Source of the DNA: Amycolatopsis sp. NBRC 101858
GTDB lineage: Bacteria; Actinomycetota; Actinomycetes; Mycobacteriales; Pseudonocardiaceae
DNA: 64,000 nt
NCBI RefSeq assembly: GCF_030269325.1
Contig: NZ_BSTD01000001.1
Coordinates: 372,001 to 436,000 of the forward strand
Reading direction: 5' to 3'
Below, piece after piece: positions 1 to 8,164 of the stretch. The translations under genes were made by a program, and so were the position numbers. Position 1 is the first letter of the stretch. Each line of letters begins with the position of its first letter. The notes under the pieces were generated by a model that was given only the letters and a program-made list of their open reading frames with translations, had not been told where the DNA came from and did no database searches.

Positions 1-1
1 C

Positions 2-724
2 CCACGCAGCCTGGTCGGCACGAAGGTGGTCTGCGAAGGCCACGAGTTCACCGTGACGGCGGCGGACGCCGAGGTCATGCGCAAGATCTGGGCGGGCCCG
101 ACCGACGAGCGCGGCCGCAGGCTGTGGGCCGGGCTCCCCAAGGGCGCGGACTTCACCTGGCTGGCCGGCACGACACCCGGCCCCGACGGCACGCTCGTCG
201 CGCCGGGCTTCCCGGTGGCGGTGAAGTGGGTGCAGTCGTTCCTGGAGAAGCAGCCCGGCTTCGACACCTCGAAGCTGACGTACGGCCAGTTCGCCGGCCT
301 GTTCCGCCAGTCGGTGCGGGAGTACGACGACGTCATCGGCACGTCCGACCCGGATCTGTCGGCGTTCCGCCGGTCGGGCGGCAAGCTGATCACGTTCGTG
401 GGCGCGAACGACCAGCTGATCCCACCGGGCGGCACGCTGTCCTACCGCAAGCAGGTCGAGCGGACGATGGGCGGCGCGCAGCGGGTGAACGACTTCTACC
501 GGCTGTTCCCCGCGCCGGGCGTCGAGCACTGCTTCGGCGGCGGTGGCCCGGAGCCGACGAACGCGCTCGGGCAGCTGGTCGACTGGGTCGAGCACGGCAA
601 GGCCCCGGCGACGCTCGCGGCGGCGTCCACGGACGGGAAGACCCGGGACCTGTGCCCGCTCCCGTCGGTCTCGCGCTACACGGGTGGCGACCCGGCGGTG
701 GCGTCGAGCTACCGCTGCCGCTGA
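2..724 (+). CDS. Tannase/feruloyl esterase family protein, C-terminal part (5'-truncated)
   Basis: The reading frame is open from the left window edge, so only the C-terminal 240 residues are present. Family knowledge: tannase-fold serine esterases hydrolyse aromatic-acid esters such as gallate or ferulate esters and are usually secreted. Visible here are the late catalytic-triad blocks: an Asp in FVGANDQLIPP (about nt 400-430) and a His in PGVEHCFGGG (about nt 517-545). The nucleophile Ser lies upstream of the window. The protein ends with a Cys-containing tail (DLCPLP and SSYRCR), in keeping with a secreted, disulfide-bonded enzyme. It is followed at once by a strong hairpin terminator. The substrate cannot be decided. 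Confidence 0.85.
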   Translation, partial: PRSLVGTKVVCEGHEFTVTAADAEVMRKIWAGPTDERGRRLWAGLPKGADFTWLAGTTPGPDGTLVAPGFPVAVKWVQSFLEKQPGFDTSKLTYGQFAGLFRQSVREYDDVIGTSDPDLSAFRRSGGKLITFVGANDQLIPPGGTLSYRKQVERTMGGAQRVNDFYRLFPAPGVEHCFGGGGPEPTNALGQLVDWVEHGKAPATLAAASTDGKTRDLCPLPSVSRYTGGDPAVASSYRCR

Positions 725-729
725 GTCCA

Positions 730-766
730 GGCCGTGTGTGCCGGCCTCCCTCCGGCACGCACGGCC
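730..766 (+). terminator. Intrinsic terminator after the esterase gene
   Basis: A 15-bp inverted repeat (730-744 with 752-766) with a 7-nt loop and one G-U type mismatch starts 6 nt after the esterase stop. There is no clear U-tract, as usual for high-GC actinobacteria. Confidence 0.75.
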
Positions 767-818
767 ACCTCACTCGAATGGACTTGCGGGTCCAAAAAAC
801 GATCGGCACTGTGAAGTC

Positions 819-1886
819 ATGCCACTTGATCAGTACTACCTCCTCGGCCGGTCGGGCCTGCGCGTCAGCCGGCTCGCGCTCGGCACGATGAACTTCGGCA
901 CCGGCGGTTTCCACGCCGCCTACGGGAAGACCGAGGACGAGGCCCGCCCGATCTTCCGCAAGTACCTCGACGAGGGCGGCAACTTCCTCGACACGGCGGA
1001 CTTCTACACCGCGGGCGAGAGCGAGACCATCCTCGGCAGGCTCATCGCCGAGGCGAACGTGCGCGAGCGCGTCGTGCTCACCACGAAGTTCACCAACAGC
1101 GTCGACCCCGGCGACCCCAACGCGGGCGGCAACGGCCGCAAGCACCTGGTCCGCGCGCTCGAGGCGTCGCTGCGGCGGCTGGGCACGGACTACGTCGACC
1201 TCTTCCTGCTGCACACGTGGGACCGGCTCACCCCGGTCGAGGAGGTCGTGCACACGCTCGACGACCTCGTCCGCGCGGGCAAGATCCGCTACGCGGGCCT
1301 GTCGGACGTACCGGCCTGGTACGCGGCGCGCGCCCAGAGCATCGCCGAGGCGCACTCGCGCACGCCGATGATCAACCTGCAGCTGCCGTATTCCCTGGTG
1401 CAGCGCGAAATCGAGACCGAGCACGTCCCGATGGGCCAGCACCTCGGCCTCGGCATCACGGCGTGGAGCCCCCTGGCCGGCGGCTTCCTCACGGGCAAGT
1501 ACCGCAACGGCGGCACCGGCCGCTTCGACCCGGACGCCCAGACGTGGACCGAGCGCGACTGGCAGCTGCTGAAGCCGCTGGAAGAGGTCGCGGGCAAGCT
1601 GGGCGTCACGATGGCCCAGGTGGCGATCAACTGGGTGGCAACCCAGCCGGGCATCGCATCGGCGATCGTCGGGGCGAGCAGCGCCGACCAGCTGGGCAAG
1701 AGCATGGCAGCCCTGGACTTCGAGCTCCCGGCGGAGTCGCGGAAGGTGCTGGACGAGGCGAGCGCGGTGCCACCGGCGTCGGTGTACCGGATGTTCACGG
1801 CCCAGTACCAGAACTGGATCGTCACCCCGGACACGAAGGTGGGCGACAAGCCGGACGGCTACGCGCCGGCCGTGCGGAACTGGTAG
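819..1886 (+). CDS. Aldo/keto reductase family oxidoreductase
   Basis: A 355-residue cytosolic NADPH-dependent reductase of the aldo/keto reductase superfamily, which reduces aldehydes and ketones. The N-terminus reads LGRSGLRVSRLALGTMNFG, the family hallmark. The catalytic Tyr lies in FLDTADFYTAGESE, the Lys in VLTTKFTN and the His in LFLLHTWD. The cofactor-binding end has IVGASSADQLGKSM. ATG 819 was chosen because the protein then begins at the conserved first strand; upstream residues in the same frame do not match the family. It stands alone between two hairpin terminators, so it is probably monocistronic. The physiological substrate is unknown. Confidence 0.93.
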   Translation: MPLDQYYLLGRSGLRVSRLALGTMNFGTGGFHAAYGKTEDEARPIFRKYLDEGGNFLDTADFYTAGESETILGRLIAEANVRERVVLTTKFTNSVDPGDPNAGGNGRKHLVRALEASLRRLGTDYVDLFLLHTWDRLTPVEEVVHTLDDLVRAGKIRYAGLSDVPAWYAARAQSIAEAHSRTPMINLQLPYSLVQREIETEHVPMGQHLGLGITAWSPLAGGFLTGKYRNGGTGRFDPDAQTWTERDWQLLKPLEEVAGKLGVTMAQVAINWVATQPGIASAIVGASSADQLGKSMAALDFELPAESRKVLDEASAVPPASVYRMFTAQYQNWIVTPDTKVGDKPDGYAPAVRNW

Positions 1887-2320
1887 CGCCACCCTTTCGA
1901 GTGAAATTCTTTCGCTTTTTCGTCGGCGAAGCGAGACCACGAGCAATGCGGCCACTCGAACGAGCGGCCGCACTGCTCTGTTCGAGTCAGCACGGACAGG
2001 GCCGATGGTCGAAGTTCCTGCCACCACAGGAGTCGACCGGCCGGTGAAGCTCTAATGTGGAGCGATCGGCGCGACGAATACACAGGGGATTCTCCCAGGT
2101 CAGACCATTGGGTGGCAATTTCTCGAACGGGTTGTCCCAACGAGTGGTGACCCCGGATAGATGAGACCTGATCCGGCACTGTACGGTTCGCGCAACACAA
2201 AAGCGTGACCGACAACAAACTCGCCCGCAAATCCCCGGTAGTGCAGAGGAGCAAAGATTGGACCTCATCCGGCTGCGCGGCGAGCACCACACCGGTCCCC
2301 GGAGGACGAAGGAGGAACCC
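1887..2320. other. Intergenic stretch with a terminator and the leader of the small peptide gene
   Basis: 434 bases with no convincing conserved gene. It holds the reductase terminator (1942-1977) and the probable promoter and 5' leader of the peptide gene at 2321. A possible weak promoter is TTGTCC near 2134 with GATAGAT about 18 nt downstream. The base composition is more AT-rich than in the flanking genes. Confidence 0.5.
1942..1977 (+). terminator. Intrinsic terminator after the aldo/keto reductase
   Basis: A long hairpin: AGCAATGCGGCC (1942-1953) pairs with GGCCGCACTGCT (1966-1977) with one mismatch, and the inner CTCG-AA-CGAG continues the stem. Confidence 0.75.
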
Positions 2321-2374
2321 ATGGCGCACTTCGCCGAAATGGCTTGGTGGATCATCATGGCCGCCGGCGCTTGA
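2321..2374 (+). CDS. Candidate 17-residue peptide gene with an exceptionally strong RBS
   Basis: ATG-TGA frame of 17 codons encoding MAHFAEMAWWIIMAAGA. I do not recognise this peptide. Support for translation: GGAGGACGAAGGAGG ends 5 nt before the ATG, among the strongest Shine-Dalgarno sequences in the window. Two strong hairpins follow, and no same-strand gene starts for 4 kb, so the peptide looks like the sole product of its transcript. It is hydrophobic, with a paired Trp, an Ile pair and no Cys or charged tail. It resembles neither a known lanthipeptide nor a lasso precursor. A trp-type leader is unlikely because no trp gene follows. It faces a small HTH gene and lies near two STAND regulators. 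A signalling or membrane-active peptide is possible, but this is speculation. Confidence 0.5.
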   Translation: MAHFAEMAWWIIMAAGA

Positions 2375-2381
2375 GCCACCG

Positions 2382-2443
2382 CCGGCCGCGATCGCGGCCG
2401 GACCGCGCCGGGCTTCGACACGGCTACCGTTTCGAAGCCCGGC
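2382..2443. terminator. Perfect palindrome plus strong hairpin between convergent small genes
   Basis: A perfect 20-bp palindrome (2382-2401) is followed by a 12-bp perfect stem, GCCGGGCTTCGA (2407-2418) with TCGAAGCCCGGC (2432-2443), loop 13 nt. It lies between the peptide gene and the stop of the opposing HTH gene (2453) and most likely terminates both transcripts. Confidence 0.8.
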
Positions 2444-2452
2444 AGCGCGGGA

Positions 2453-2791
2453 TCACGGCTGACCGCGACGGCGGAGTTCGACACCTTCGGCGAGCAGGAT
2501 GTTCCGCGTCTGGTTGTAGGACATGCCGTAGGTGGTGGCCAGCTGCCGGATCGACCGCCCGTCGAGGTAGGCGTTGACCAGACCGGGCGGCGTCGGCGGC
2601 AGGGGGATGCGCGGCGGGCGCAGGGTGACACCGGCGTCGATCAGCGCGGTGCGGATCTTGCGGTAACTGTGCGGAAGGCGCGCGACCAGGCTCTCGATGG
2701 TCTCCCCGGCCGCATAGCGGTCCACGAGCTCCCGCACGACGTCGTCGGGGATGGGGTCCGGCGAATGAGTGACTCTGTCGTCGTCGCTCAC
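2453..2791 (-). CDS. Small protein with two tandem helix-turn-helix-like repeats
   Basis: 112 residues from GTG 2791; further upstream the same frame has no family-like sequence. Two repeated segments are visible: VVRELVDRYAAGETIESLVAR followed by a recognition-helix-like SYRKIRTALIDAGV, and LVNAYLDGRSIRQLATTYG followed by SYNQTRNILLAEGVELRR. Both have the shape of resolvase/Hin-type HTH units, where a trigger phrase (AGETIE or DGRSIR) precedes the DNA-contacting helix. It is therefore probably a small DNA-binding regulator common to actinobacteria, target unknown. It converges on the 17-residue peptide gene and lies downstream of the SARP regulator on the same strand. The RBS is weak (GGGGCGG). 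Confidence 0.7.
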   Translation of the reverse strand: MSDDDRVTHSPDPIPDDVVRELVDRYAAGETIESLVARLPHSYRKIRTALIDAGVTLRPPRIPLPPTPPGLVNAYLDGRSIRQLATTYGMSYNQTRNILLAEGVELRRRGQP

Positions 2792-3207
2792 CAGACCATC
2801 GCCGCCCCGAACAGCTGATCCGTGTGCGTGCTGGCGCGGCCGGGTCGCGACGGCTCGCGGGTCACGCGGTCCGCTCCCAGCCAACGACATCGGTGCCGGC
2901 GAACAAACCGCCAACCGAGTGGTGACGTCGTGATCATGGCGTGCTTCGCTCCCTGGATTGGTGCGCGGCTTGCCTTCCTTGCAAGTGCGAGTGAGTTGCC
3001 CGGAGACCATGACGCATGTTCCGCCGAATGTGTCCGCAGTAACATCTTGCGACGCCACACCGACTGCACACCAAGGGCACCGATGGCGAAATCGGCTGTC
3101 GTGTCAGCCACAGTGGACAGTCAAGGCCCGAAAATTCCCCAGCAGCAAGGAATTCGGGATTCCCGTGTCGCGGTTCACCGCGCACGAAGCACCGAAAGGA
3201 TGAGCAG
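2792..3207. other. Intergenic region, relatively AT-rich
   Basis: 416 bases without a supportable gene. It should contain the promoter of the small HTH gene (reading left) and the SARP terminator at 3127-3158. A TTGACT box can be read on the minus strand near 3118-3123, but no good -10 element follows at the right distance. Confidence 0.5.
3127..3158 (-). terminator. Probable terminator of the SARP gene
   Basis: On the minus strand CCGAATTCC and GGAATTTTCGG form an imperfect hairpin (two extra T) about 50 nt after the SARP stop codon. Confidence 0.5.
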
Positions 3208-6200
3208 CTACCGCTCGGATTCCCACCGCGGCGGCGGCAGCATCGCCACCGTGTCCCGCTCCGCGTCCCGCGCGACCGGGATGACCGGCTCCGGCGCGTC
3301 CAGTTCGCCGATCAGCTCGCCGAGCTCCGCCACCCGGGTGTCGCGCGCCCGGCCCCGGTAGAGCTCCGCCGCCTGCAGCCACAGCGCTCGCGCGTCCACC
3401 CGGTTTCCGTGCTCGCGCAGGATCGTGGCCAGCGCCGACAACGCCCTGGCCTGCCCCGTTGCGTGGCCGGTGCGATCGGCCAATTCGACCGCGCGGTGGG
3501 CGTACCACAAGGCCGCCCGCGCGTTGCCCTGTCCGTGCCTCAGCCTGGCCAGGACCGTGTTCAGCTTCATCACCGCCGACAGGCTCAAGCTGGCGGACGT
3601 CAGCCCCGAGGCGAGCCGGCACTGCTCGTCGGCCTCGGCGAACCGCCCCAGATCGGTCAGCAGCGATCCCTGTGCGGTGTGGATCTCCAGCCGCGTCGTC
3701 GCGTCGGGCGAGTCCCGCAGGTGGTCCAGCGCCTCGGCGTAGAGCTCCAGCGCCTCCTGCTCGAACCCCCGCGCCTCCACCAGTGCGTTCGCGAGCTTGT
3801 GCGCCGCGACGGCGCACAAAGACGGTTCGCCCAGCTCGTAGGCCAGCTCCAGCGCCAACCGGCACAGCACCGCGGCCTCCGTCGCCCGGCCGGCCCGCAG
3901 GTGCCACCGGGCCAGGTTCAACGTCGCGGCGATCCGGCCCATCGGGAACCCCTCGGCCAGGTCCAGCGCGCGCCGGAGGTACCGTTCCGCCTCCCGCTCC
4001 TCCCCTTGGTGCATCAGGGCGACGCCGAGGTCGTTCAGGTGCGACCCCAGCACCTGCCGCAGGTGCGCTTCGGCGCCGCCCGTCGAGGCGAGAACCGCTT
4101 CGACGCTGCCGGCCGCCGTCGTCAGGCAACTGATCGCGTCGGCGAAGAACCCCTTGGCCACGAACAATTCGGCGAAGAGTGCCGGAAGGTGGTACGCGAT
4201 CTCGTGCAAGCCCACCGCGGCGGCTCGCGCGACGACCTCGGCCAGCAGGTTCTTCTCGCGGATCATCCACTGCCGCGCCGCTGTCGCGCTGCCGAACCCG
4301 GCGCCCGGCCACACCGGGGTCGTGGCCGGCAGCGGCGGCGGTGGCTTGTGCGGGAACACCAGGCGATGGGCGTCGCGGGCCATCAGCAGGTAGAACTCGA
4401 ACAGCCGGCGCCGGACCGCGGCAACGTCGTCCAGCTGTGCCGCGACCGACGCGGCGTAAGCGTGCAGGAGGTCGTGGACGCGGTAGCGGTCGAGGTTGCC
4501 GGGGTGCTCCAGCAGGTGCGCCGCCACCAGGACGTCGAGAGAACGACGGACCGCAGGCAGCGGGCGCCCGTCCGCGGCCGCGACGGCTTCGGCCGTGACC
4601 TCCGCACCCGGGTGCAGCCCGATCACCGCGAGCGCGCGCCGCTCGCCCGCCTCCAGCGCCTGGTACGACACGGTGAACGCCGCGCGTAGGCTCCGCTGCG
4701 GCCAGTCGCCCTCGTCCCCCAGGTCCAGCAGCATGTCGGCGTCGCGCAGCAGCCCGGCCAGCGTCGGCAGCGCCATGCCCGTGCGCGCCAGCGCGCGGTC
4801 GGCCACCAGGGTGAGCGCCAGCGGGTTCCCCCGGCACAGACGCACCAGCTCGGCCGCGCCGCGGCGGTCCTCCCGGGCGCGGCGACCGATCCGGCGGTCC
4901 AGTATCGACGTCGCGTCGCGGGCGGCCAGCGGCCGCACGGTCACCACCGGCGGGGACACCGTCGCGGCCAGCGACGGCAGCCGCCAGCGCGAAACCACCA
5001 GCACGGTGCACGCGGCGAGCACCCCCAGCAGCGGGGCGACCTGCTCACGGCTGCGGACGTTGTCGAGCACCACCGACAGCGGCCGCCGCTGCAGCAGCGC
5101 GGACAGCTTCGCCGCCCTTGCCACCGGGTTCACCACCTGGTCGACCGGGAAGTCCAGCAGGGACAACAGCGTGTCCACCACCTCGCCGCTGTCCGCGGCC
5201 GTCGCCTGGCTGTCGCCACGCAGGTCCAGCAGGACGACACCGTGCGGGAACCTGCGCCGCGCGCGGTGCGCCCACCGCACCACGGCGGCGGACTTGCCCA
5301 CGCCCGGCCCGCCGGTCACCACGACCACGCCCCGGCGGGGCGCCCCGCTCGAGTCGGAGGTGAACGCGTCCAGCTCCGCGAGCAGCTCCGCGCGCCCCTC
5401 GAGCTCGTCGGAGTCCGGCGGGACGTGCCACACCGGCGGGCCGCCCGGCTCCTCATCCGCCTCCGGGGCGCGAACCCGCACCACCTGGCGTGGGAAGGCG
5501 CCTTCGCCGGTGATCACCTCCTCGTGCACCGCCCGGAGTTCGTCCGCGGCCCGCAGCTCACCCGCGTCGAGGTACTGACGGCGCATCGTGAAGTAGAACT
5601 CGGTCACCTCGCCCGGGCGGTCCGCCGCGGCCAAGGCGCGGACCCGCAGCTTCGCCAGGCTCAGCTCCAGGGGATGGGCGTGTTCGAGCTCCATGAGCCG
5701 GCCGAGAGCCACATCGGCCTGCCCCACGGCCAGCAGTTCGGCGATCAGGAAGGCGTTCGCCGGGAGCCACTGGCTGCGCAGCCACTGAGCGCGCCAGTCG
5801 ACGGCCCGTCGCGTCCGCAGATCCGACAGCGGCTCGTCGCGCCACAGCCGCATCGCCGCCTGCGCCTCGATGTGGGCCCGGTGGTGGTCGCCCCGGTCAC
5901 GCAGCTGCCGCGCGGGCGCCATCAGGCGGCCGAAGGCGACGTGGTCGACCAGCTCGGGGTCGATCTCGACCACACACCCGGTCTTCCCGACACCGACGTG
6001 CGCGGCGACCCCGTTCGCCTGCAAGGCCTGCCGCAGGTGCGCGGCGTTCTGGTGCAGGGTCGCCAGCGCTCCCCGCGGCACGTTCTCGTCGTCGGACCAC
6101 ACCCATTCCACGACGTCGTCGACGGAAAACCGCTGGTTCGGCCGCGTCAGCAACGCGGCGAGAACCTGCCTCGAACGCGGCTGGGCCCACTTCACAGCCA

Positions 6201-6255
6201 CTTTCCCGTGCAGCAGCAAGACCGTTTGCCCGAGAATTCCGAACACGATTTCCAC
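3208..6255 (-). CDS. SARP/AfsR-type regulator: winged helix, BTAD, NB-ARC ATPase, TPR
   Basis: A 1015-residue STAND regulator. Domains in order: OmpR-like winged helix (about 1-75; RSRQVLAALLTRPNQRFSVDDVVE), bacterial transcriptional activation domain (about 80-250; HRAHIEAQAAMRLWRDEPLSDL), NB-ARC ATPase with Walker A GGPGVGKS (about 315-322), Walker B-like LSVVLDN and the GNPLALTL motif, then TPR-like repeats to the end. AfsR-family proteins activate secondary-metabolite or developmental genes after nucleotide-driven oligomerisation. GTG 6255 is preferred because GGGGAAGGGGG precedes it and the SARP fold begins there; an upstream extension to 6330 is possible. It is divergent from the GT-B operon at 6477, the likeliest target. 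No biosynthetic cluster is adjacent. Confidence 0.9.
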   Translation of the reverse strand: MEIVFGILGQTVLLLHGKVAVKWAQPRSRQVLAALLTRPNQRFSVDDVVEWVWSDDENVPRGALATLHQNAAHLRQALQANGVAAHVGVGKTGCVVEIDPELVDHVAFGRLMAPARQLRDRGDHHRAHIEAQAAMRLWRDEPLSDLRTRRAVDWRAQWLRSQWLPANAFLIAELLAVGQADVALGRLMELEHAHPLELSLAKLRVRALAAADRPGEVTEFYFTMRRQYLDAGELRAADELRAVHEEVITGEGAFPRQVVRVRAPEADEEPGGPPVWHVPPDSDELEGRAELLAELDAFTSDSSGAPRRGVVVVTGGPGVGKSAAVVRWAHRARRRFPHGVVLLDLRGDSQATAADSGEVVDTLLSLLDFPVDQVVNPVARAAKLSALLQRRPLSVVLDNVRSREQVAPLLGVLAACTVLVVSRWRLPSLAATVSPPVVTVRPLAARDATSILDRRIGRRAREDRRGAAELVRLCRGNPLALTLVADRALARTGMALPTLAGLLRDADMLLDLGDEGDWPQRSLRAAFTVSYQALEAGERRALAVIGLHPGAEVTAEAVAAADGRPLPAVRRSLDVLVAAHLLEHPGNLDRYRVHDLLHAYAASVAAQLDDVAAVRRRLFEFYLLMARDAHRLVFPHKPPPPLPATTPVWPGAGFGSATAARQWMIREKNLLAEVVARAAAVGLHEIAYHLPALFAELFVAKGFFADAISCLTTAAGSVEAVLASTGGAEAHLRQVLGSHLNDLGVALMHQGEEREAERYLRRALDLAEGFPMGRIAATLNLARWHLRAGRATEAAVLCRLALELAYELGEPSLCAVAAHKLANALVEARGFEQEALELYAEALDHLRDSPDATTRLEIHTAQGSLLTDLGRFAEADEQCRLASGLTSASLSLSAVMKLNTVLARLRHGQGNARAALWYAHRAVELADRTGHATGQARALSALATILREHGNRVDARALWLQAAELYRGRARDTRVAELGELIGELDAPEPVIPVARDAERDTVAMLPPPRWESER

Positions 6256-6476
6256 CCCGCCCCCTTCCCCCGCGGTGAACACCGTCCACCACCCGCTCCG
6301 CCCCGGCCATTTTCCCATTGATTTCACCAAAAGACCACGTCAGAGCCACGAAGAACGCCCGCTGACGATCTTCGTTGATCAATTGTCAAGCGGCGAAACC
6401 ACAGGCCGAAAGGCTTTTCTCACCCCGGTCCCCGACATTCGTGACAACAACTGGACACGACCTGTGGAGGACCGCG

Positions 6477-7691
6477 ATGGCCGAAAGCACCTGGGTGCGC
6501 AGCTCCATCGGAACCGCCGACGCACACTTCGCCACCCGGCTCGGGACGAAATCCGTGCTCGTGCTCGTGCCGCACATCGTGGCCGGCACCCGGTTGCTGG
6601 ACCTGCTGCCGCTGCTCGAAGCCGATCACCGCATCCAGATCGTGTTCACCAGCCCGGAAACCGGCGACGGCTGGCCGGCGACCGACGACTTCCTCCGCGC
6701 CCAGGGCGGCCCGGTGCTGCCGTGGTCCCAGGCGCGCCGCAGCGACGTCGACCTCGTCCTCGCCGGCAGCACCCGCGGTCTCGACGAACTGGCCGCACCG
6801 GTCCTGCTGGTCCCGCACGGCGGCGGCTTCGGGCAGTACCAGCCGTGGCGCCTGCGGGCGGACGACCGGCACCAGGTGGGTCTCGGGCCGGACCAGCTGC
6901 TGCGCGCGGGCCGGGTCCGCGCCGACGCGATCGTCCTGGTCCACGACCGGGAACACGACCTGCTGGCCGAGCTGTGCCCGTCCGCGCTGCCCGCCGCGGT
7001 CGTCGCCGGCGACATCGCCCTCGACCGGCTCGTCGCGAGCCTTCCTTACCGCGGCCAGTACCGGCGGGCGCTCGGCGCCACCGACGAGCAGGAGGTCGTC
7101 GTGGTGACGTCCACCTGGTCACCGCGGTCGGCGTTCGGCCGACACCCGGACTTGTTCGATCGTGTCGTGGCCGAGCTGCCCGCGGACCGTTTCCGCGTCG
7201 TCGGCGCGCTGCACCCGGCGATCTGGTCCCACCACGGTTACCGGCAGATCCGGTCCTGGCTCGCGGATGCGCTGCGTGGCGGGCTCGTCCTGGTACCGCC
7301 CGACGAGGGGTGGCGCGCCGCGCTGGTCGCCGCCGACCACGTGCTCGGCGACTACGGATCCGCCACCGGCTACGGCGCGGCGGCGGGCGCGTCGATCCTG
7401 CTGGCCGGCAACCCGGACCAGCCGCTCCTGCCCGGCAGCCCGGCCGAGGTCCTCGCCCGGCACGCACCCCGCCGGCAGCCGGACCGGCCCCTGGTGCCCC
7501 AGCTGCTCGCCGCGGCCCGCGCGCGCGACGCCGCCGGGCTGCCCGGCCTCGTCCGCGGGCTGCTCAGCTCGCGGCCCGGCCGGACCGGGCACATCCTGCG
7601 CCGCACGATGTACCGGCTGCTCGGCATCCCGGAACCCACGCGCGCGGTCCCCGTCTCACCCGTCCCGCTGCCGGAACCGGTGACCCCATGA
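6477..7691 (+). CDS. GT-B-fold (CDP-glycerol glycerophosphotransferase-like) hypothetical protein
   Basis: 404 residues from ATG 6477, preceded by GGAGG at 6466-6470. The N-half has a Rossmann-like pattern (SVLVLVPHIVAGTRLLDLLP; VFTSPETGDGW) and PVLLVPHGGGFGQY. The C-half has VVVVTSTWSPRSAFG, FRVVGALHPAIWSHHGY and ADHVLGDYGSATGYGAAAGASILLA, reminiscent of the phosphoglycerol-binding half of TagF-like and capsule glycosyltransferases. A cytosolic sugar- or polyol-phosphate-transferring enzyme is possible, but no signature residue set confirms catalysis. It is the first gene of an ATGA-overlapping pair, lies between two STAND-ATPase genes, and its promoter region is shared with the SARP gene. 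Confidence 0.65.
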   Translation: MAESTWVRSSIGTADAHFATRLGTKSVLVLVPHIVAGTRLLDLLPLLEADHRIQIVFTSPETGDGWPATDDFLRAQGGPVLPWSQARRSDVDLVLAGSTRGLDELAAPVLLVPHGGGFGQYQPWRLRADDRHQVGLGPDQLLRAGRVRADAIVLVHDREHDLLAELCPSALPAAVVAGDIALDRLVASLPYRGQYRRALGATDEQEVVVVTSTWSPRSAFGRHPDLFDRVVAELPADRFRVVGALHPAIWSHHGYRQIRSWLADALRGGLVLVPPDEGWRAALVAADHVLGDYGSATGYGAAAGASILLAGNPDQPLLPGSPAEVLARHAPRRQPDRPLVPQLLAAARARDAAGLPGLVRGLLSSRPGRTGHILRRTMYRLLGIPEPTRAVPVSPVPLPEPVTP

Positions 7692-8164
7692 CCAGCTGGC
7701 ACTACGCGTACGGCACCCGCCACGGCACGCTCGTCACCGCCACCCCGTGCGGACGCACCTCGCTCGCCGACGCCGTGATCGCGCCGGCCGTGCCCGGCCG
7801 CGCCGACGGCCGGGCCGCCCTGGCCGCCCTTTTCGACCGGTGGCCCGGGCTCACCCTGGCCGTCGTCCCGGTCGAGGCGGCCGGCTTGCTCCTCGGCGAC
7901 CACCGCGGTGACACCGCCTTCGTCGGCGGCGGACCCGCCGAACCCGCCGCGGTCGCCGCGTACCTGTGGCTGATCACCGGGCGGCGGTTAGCCGCGCTCG
8001 CCTCGATCGAGGGCATCGAGCGCGGCCTGGACGCGCGACAGCACCTCACCGCCGACGTCGGCGAGCAGCTCCGCCGCTTCGAGGAGATACCGCCGGGCAC
8101 GCTCGACGTCGTCCTGGGTGACGTCGGCCAGCGCCAGCAGCACATTCGCCTCGTCCACCGCTGA
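7688..8164 (+). CDS. Hypothetical protein overlapping the convergent STAND gene
   Basis: A 158-residue frame whose ATG overlaps the stop of the GT-B-like gene (ATGA), so it is probably translationally coupled. I do not recognise the family. The first 100 residues (HYAYGTRHGTLVTATPCG, LAVVPVEAAGLLLGDHRGDTAFVGG, AVAAYLWLITGRRLAAL) look like a small alpha/beta protein. The last 58 residues are encoded opposite the 3' end of the STAND-TPR gene and may be under little selection. Either the two convergent genes really overlap by 177 bp, or an ancestral stop codon has been lost. Confidence 0.55.
   Translation: MTSWHYAYGTRHGTLVTATPCGRTSLADAVIAPAVPGRADGRAALAALFDRWPGLTLAVVPVEAAGLLLGDHRGDTAFVGGGPAEPAAVAAYLWLITGRRLAALASIEGIERGLDARQHLTADVGEQLRRFEEIPPGTLDVVLGDVGQRQQHIRLVHR

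Noticed and set aside
390..2027. Very long open frames antisense to real genes (for example opposite the reductase at 390-2027, opposite the SARP gene at 5870-6480, opposite the sugar genes)
   Set aside because: They arise from the high third-position GC of the true gene, lack conserved motifs and RBS, and their protein composition is Arg/Ala/Pro-rich nonsense.
2321..2443. Tryptophan attenuator (leader peptide with two Trp codons followed by hairpins)
   Set aside because: No trp or other amino-acid biosynthesis gene lies downstream on this strand; the next features face the opposite way.
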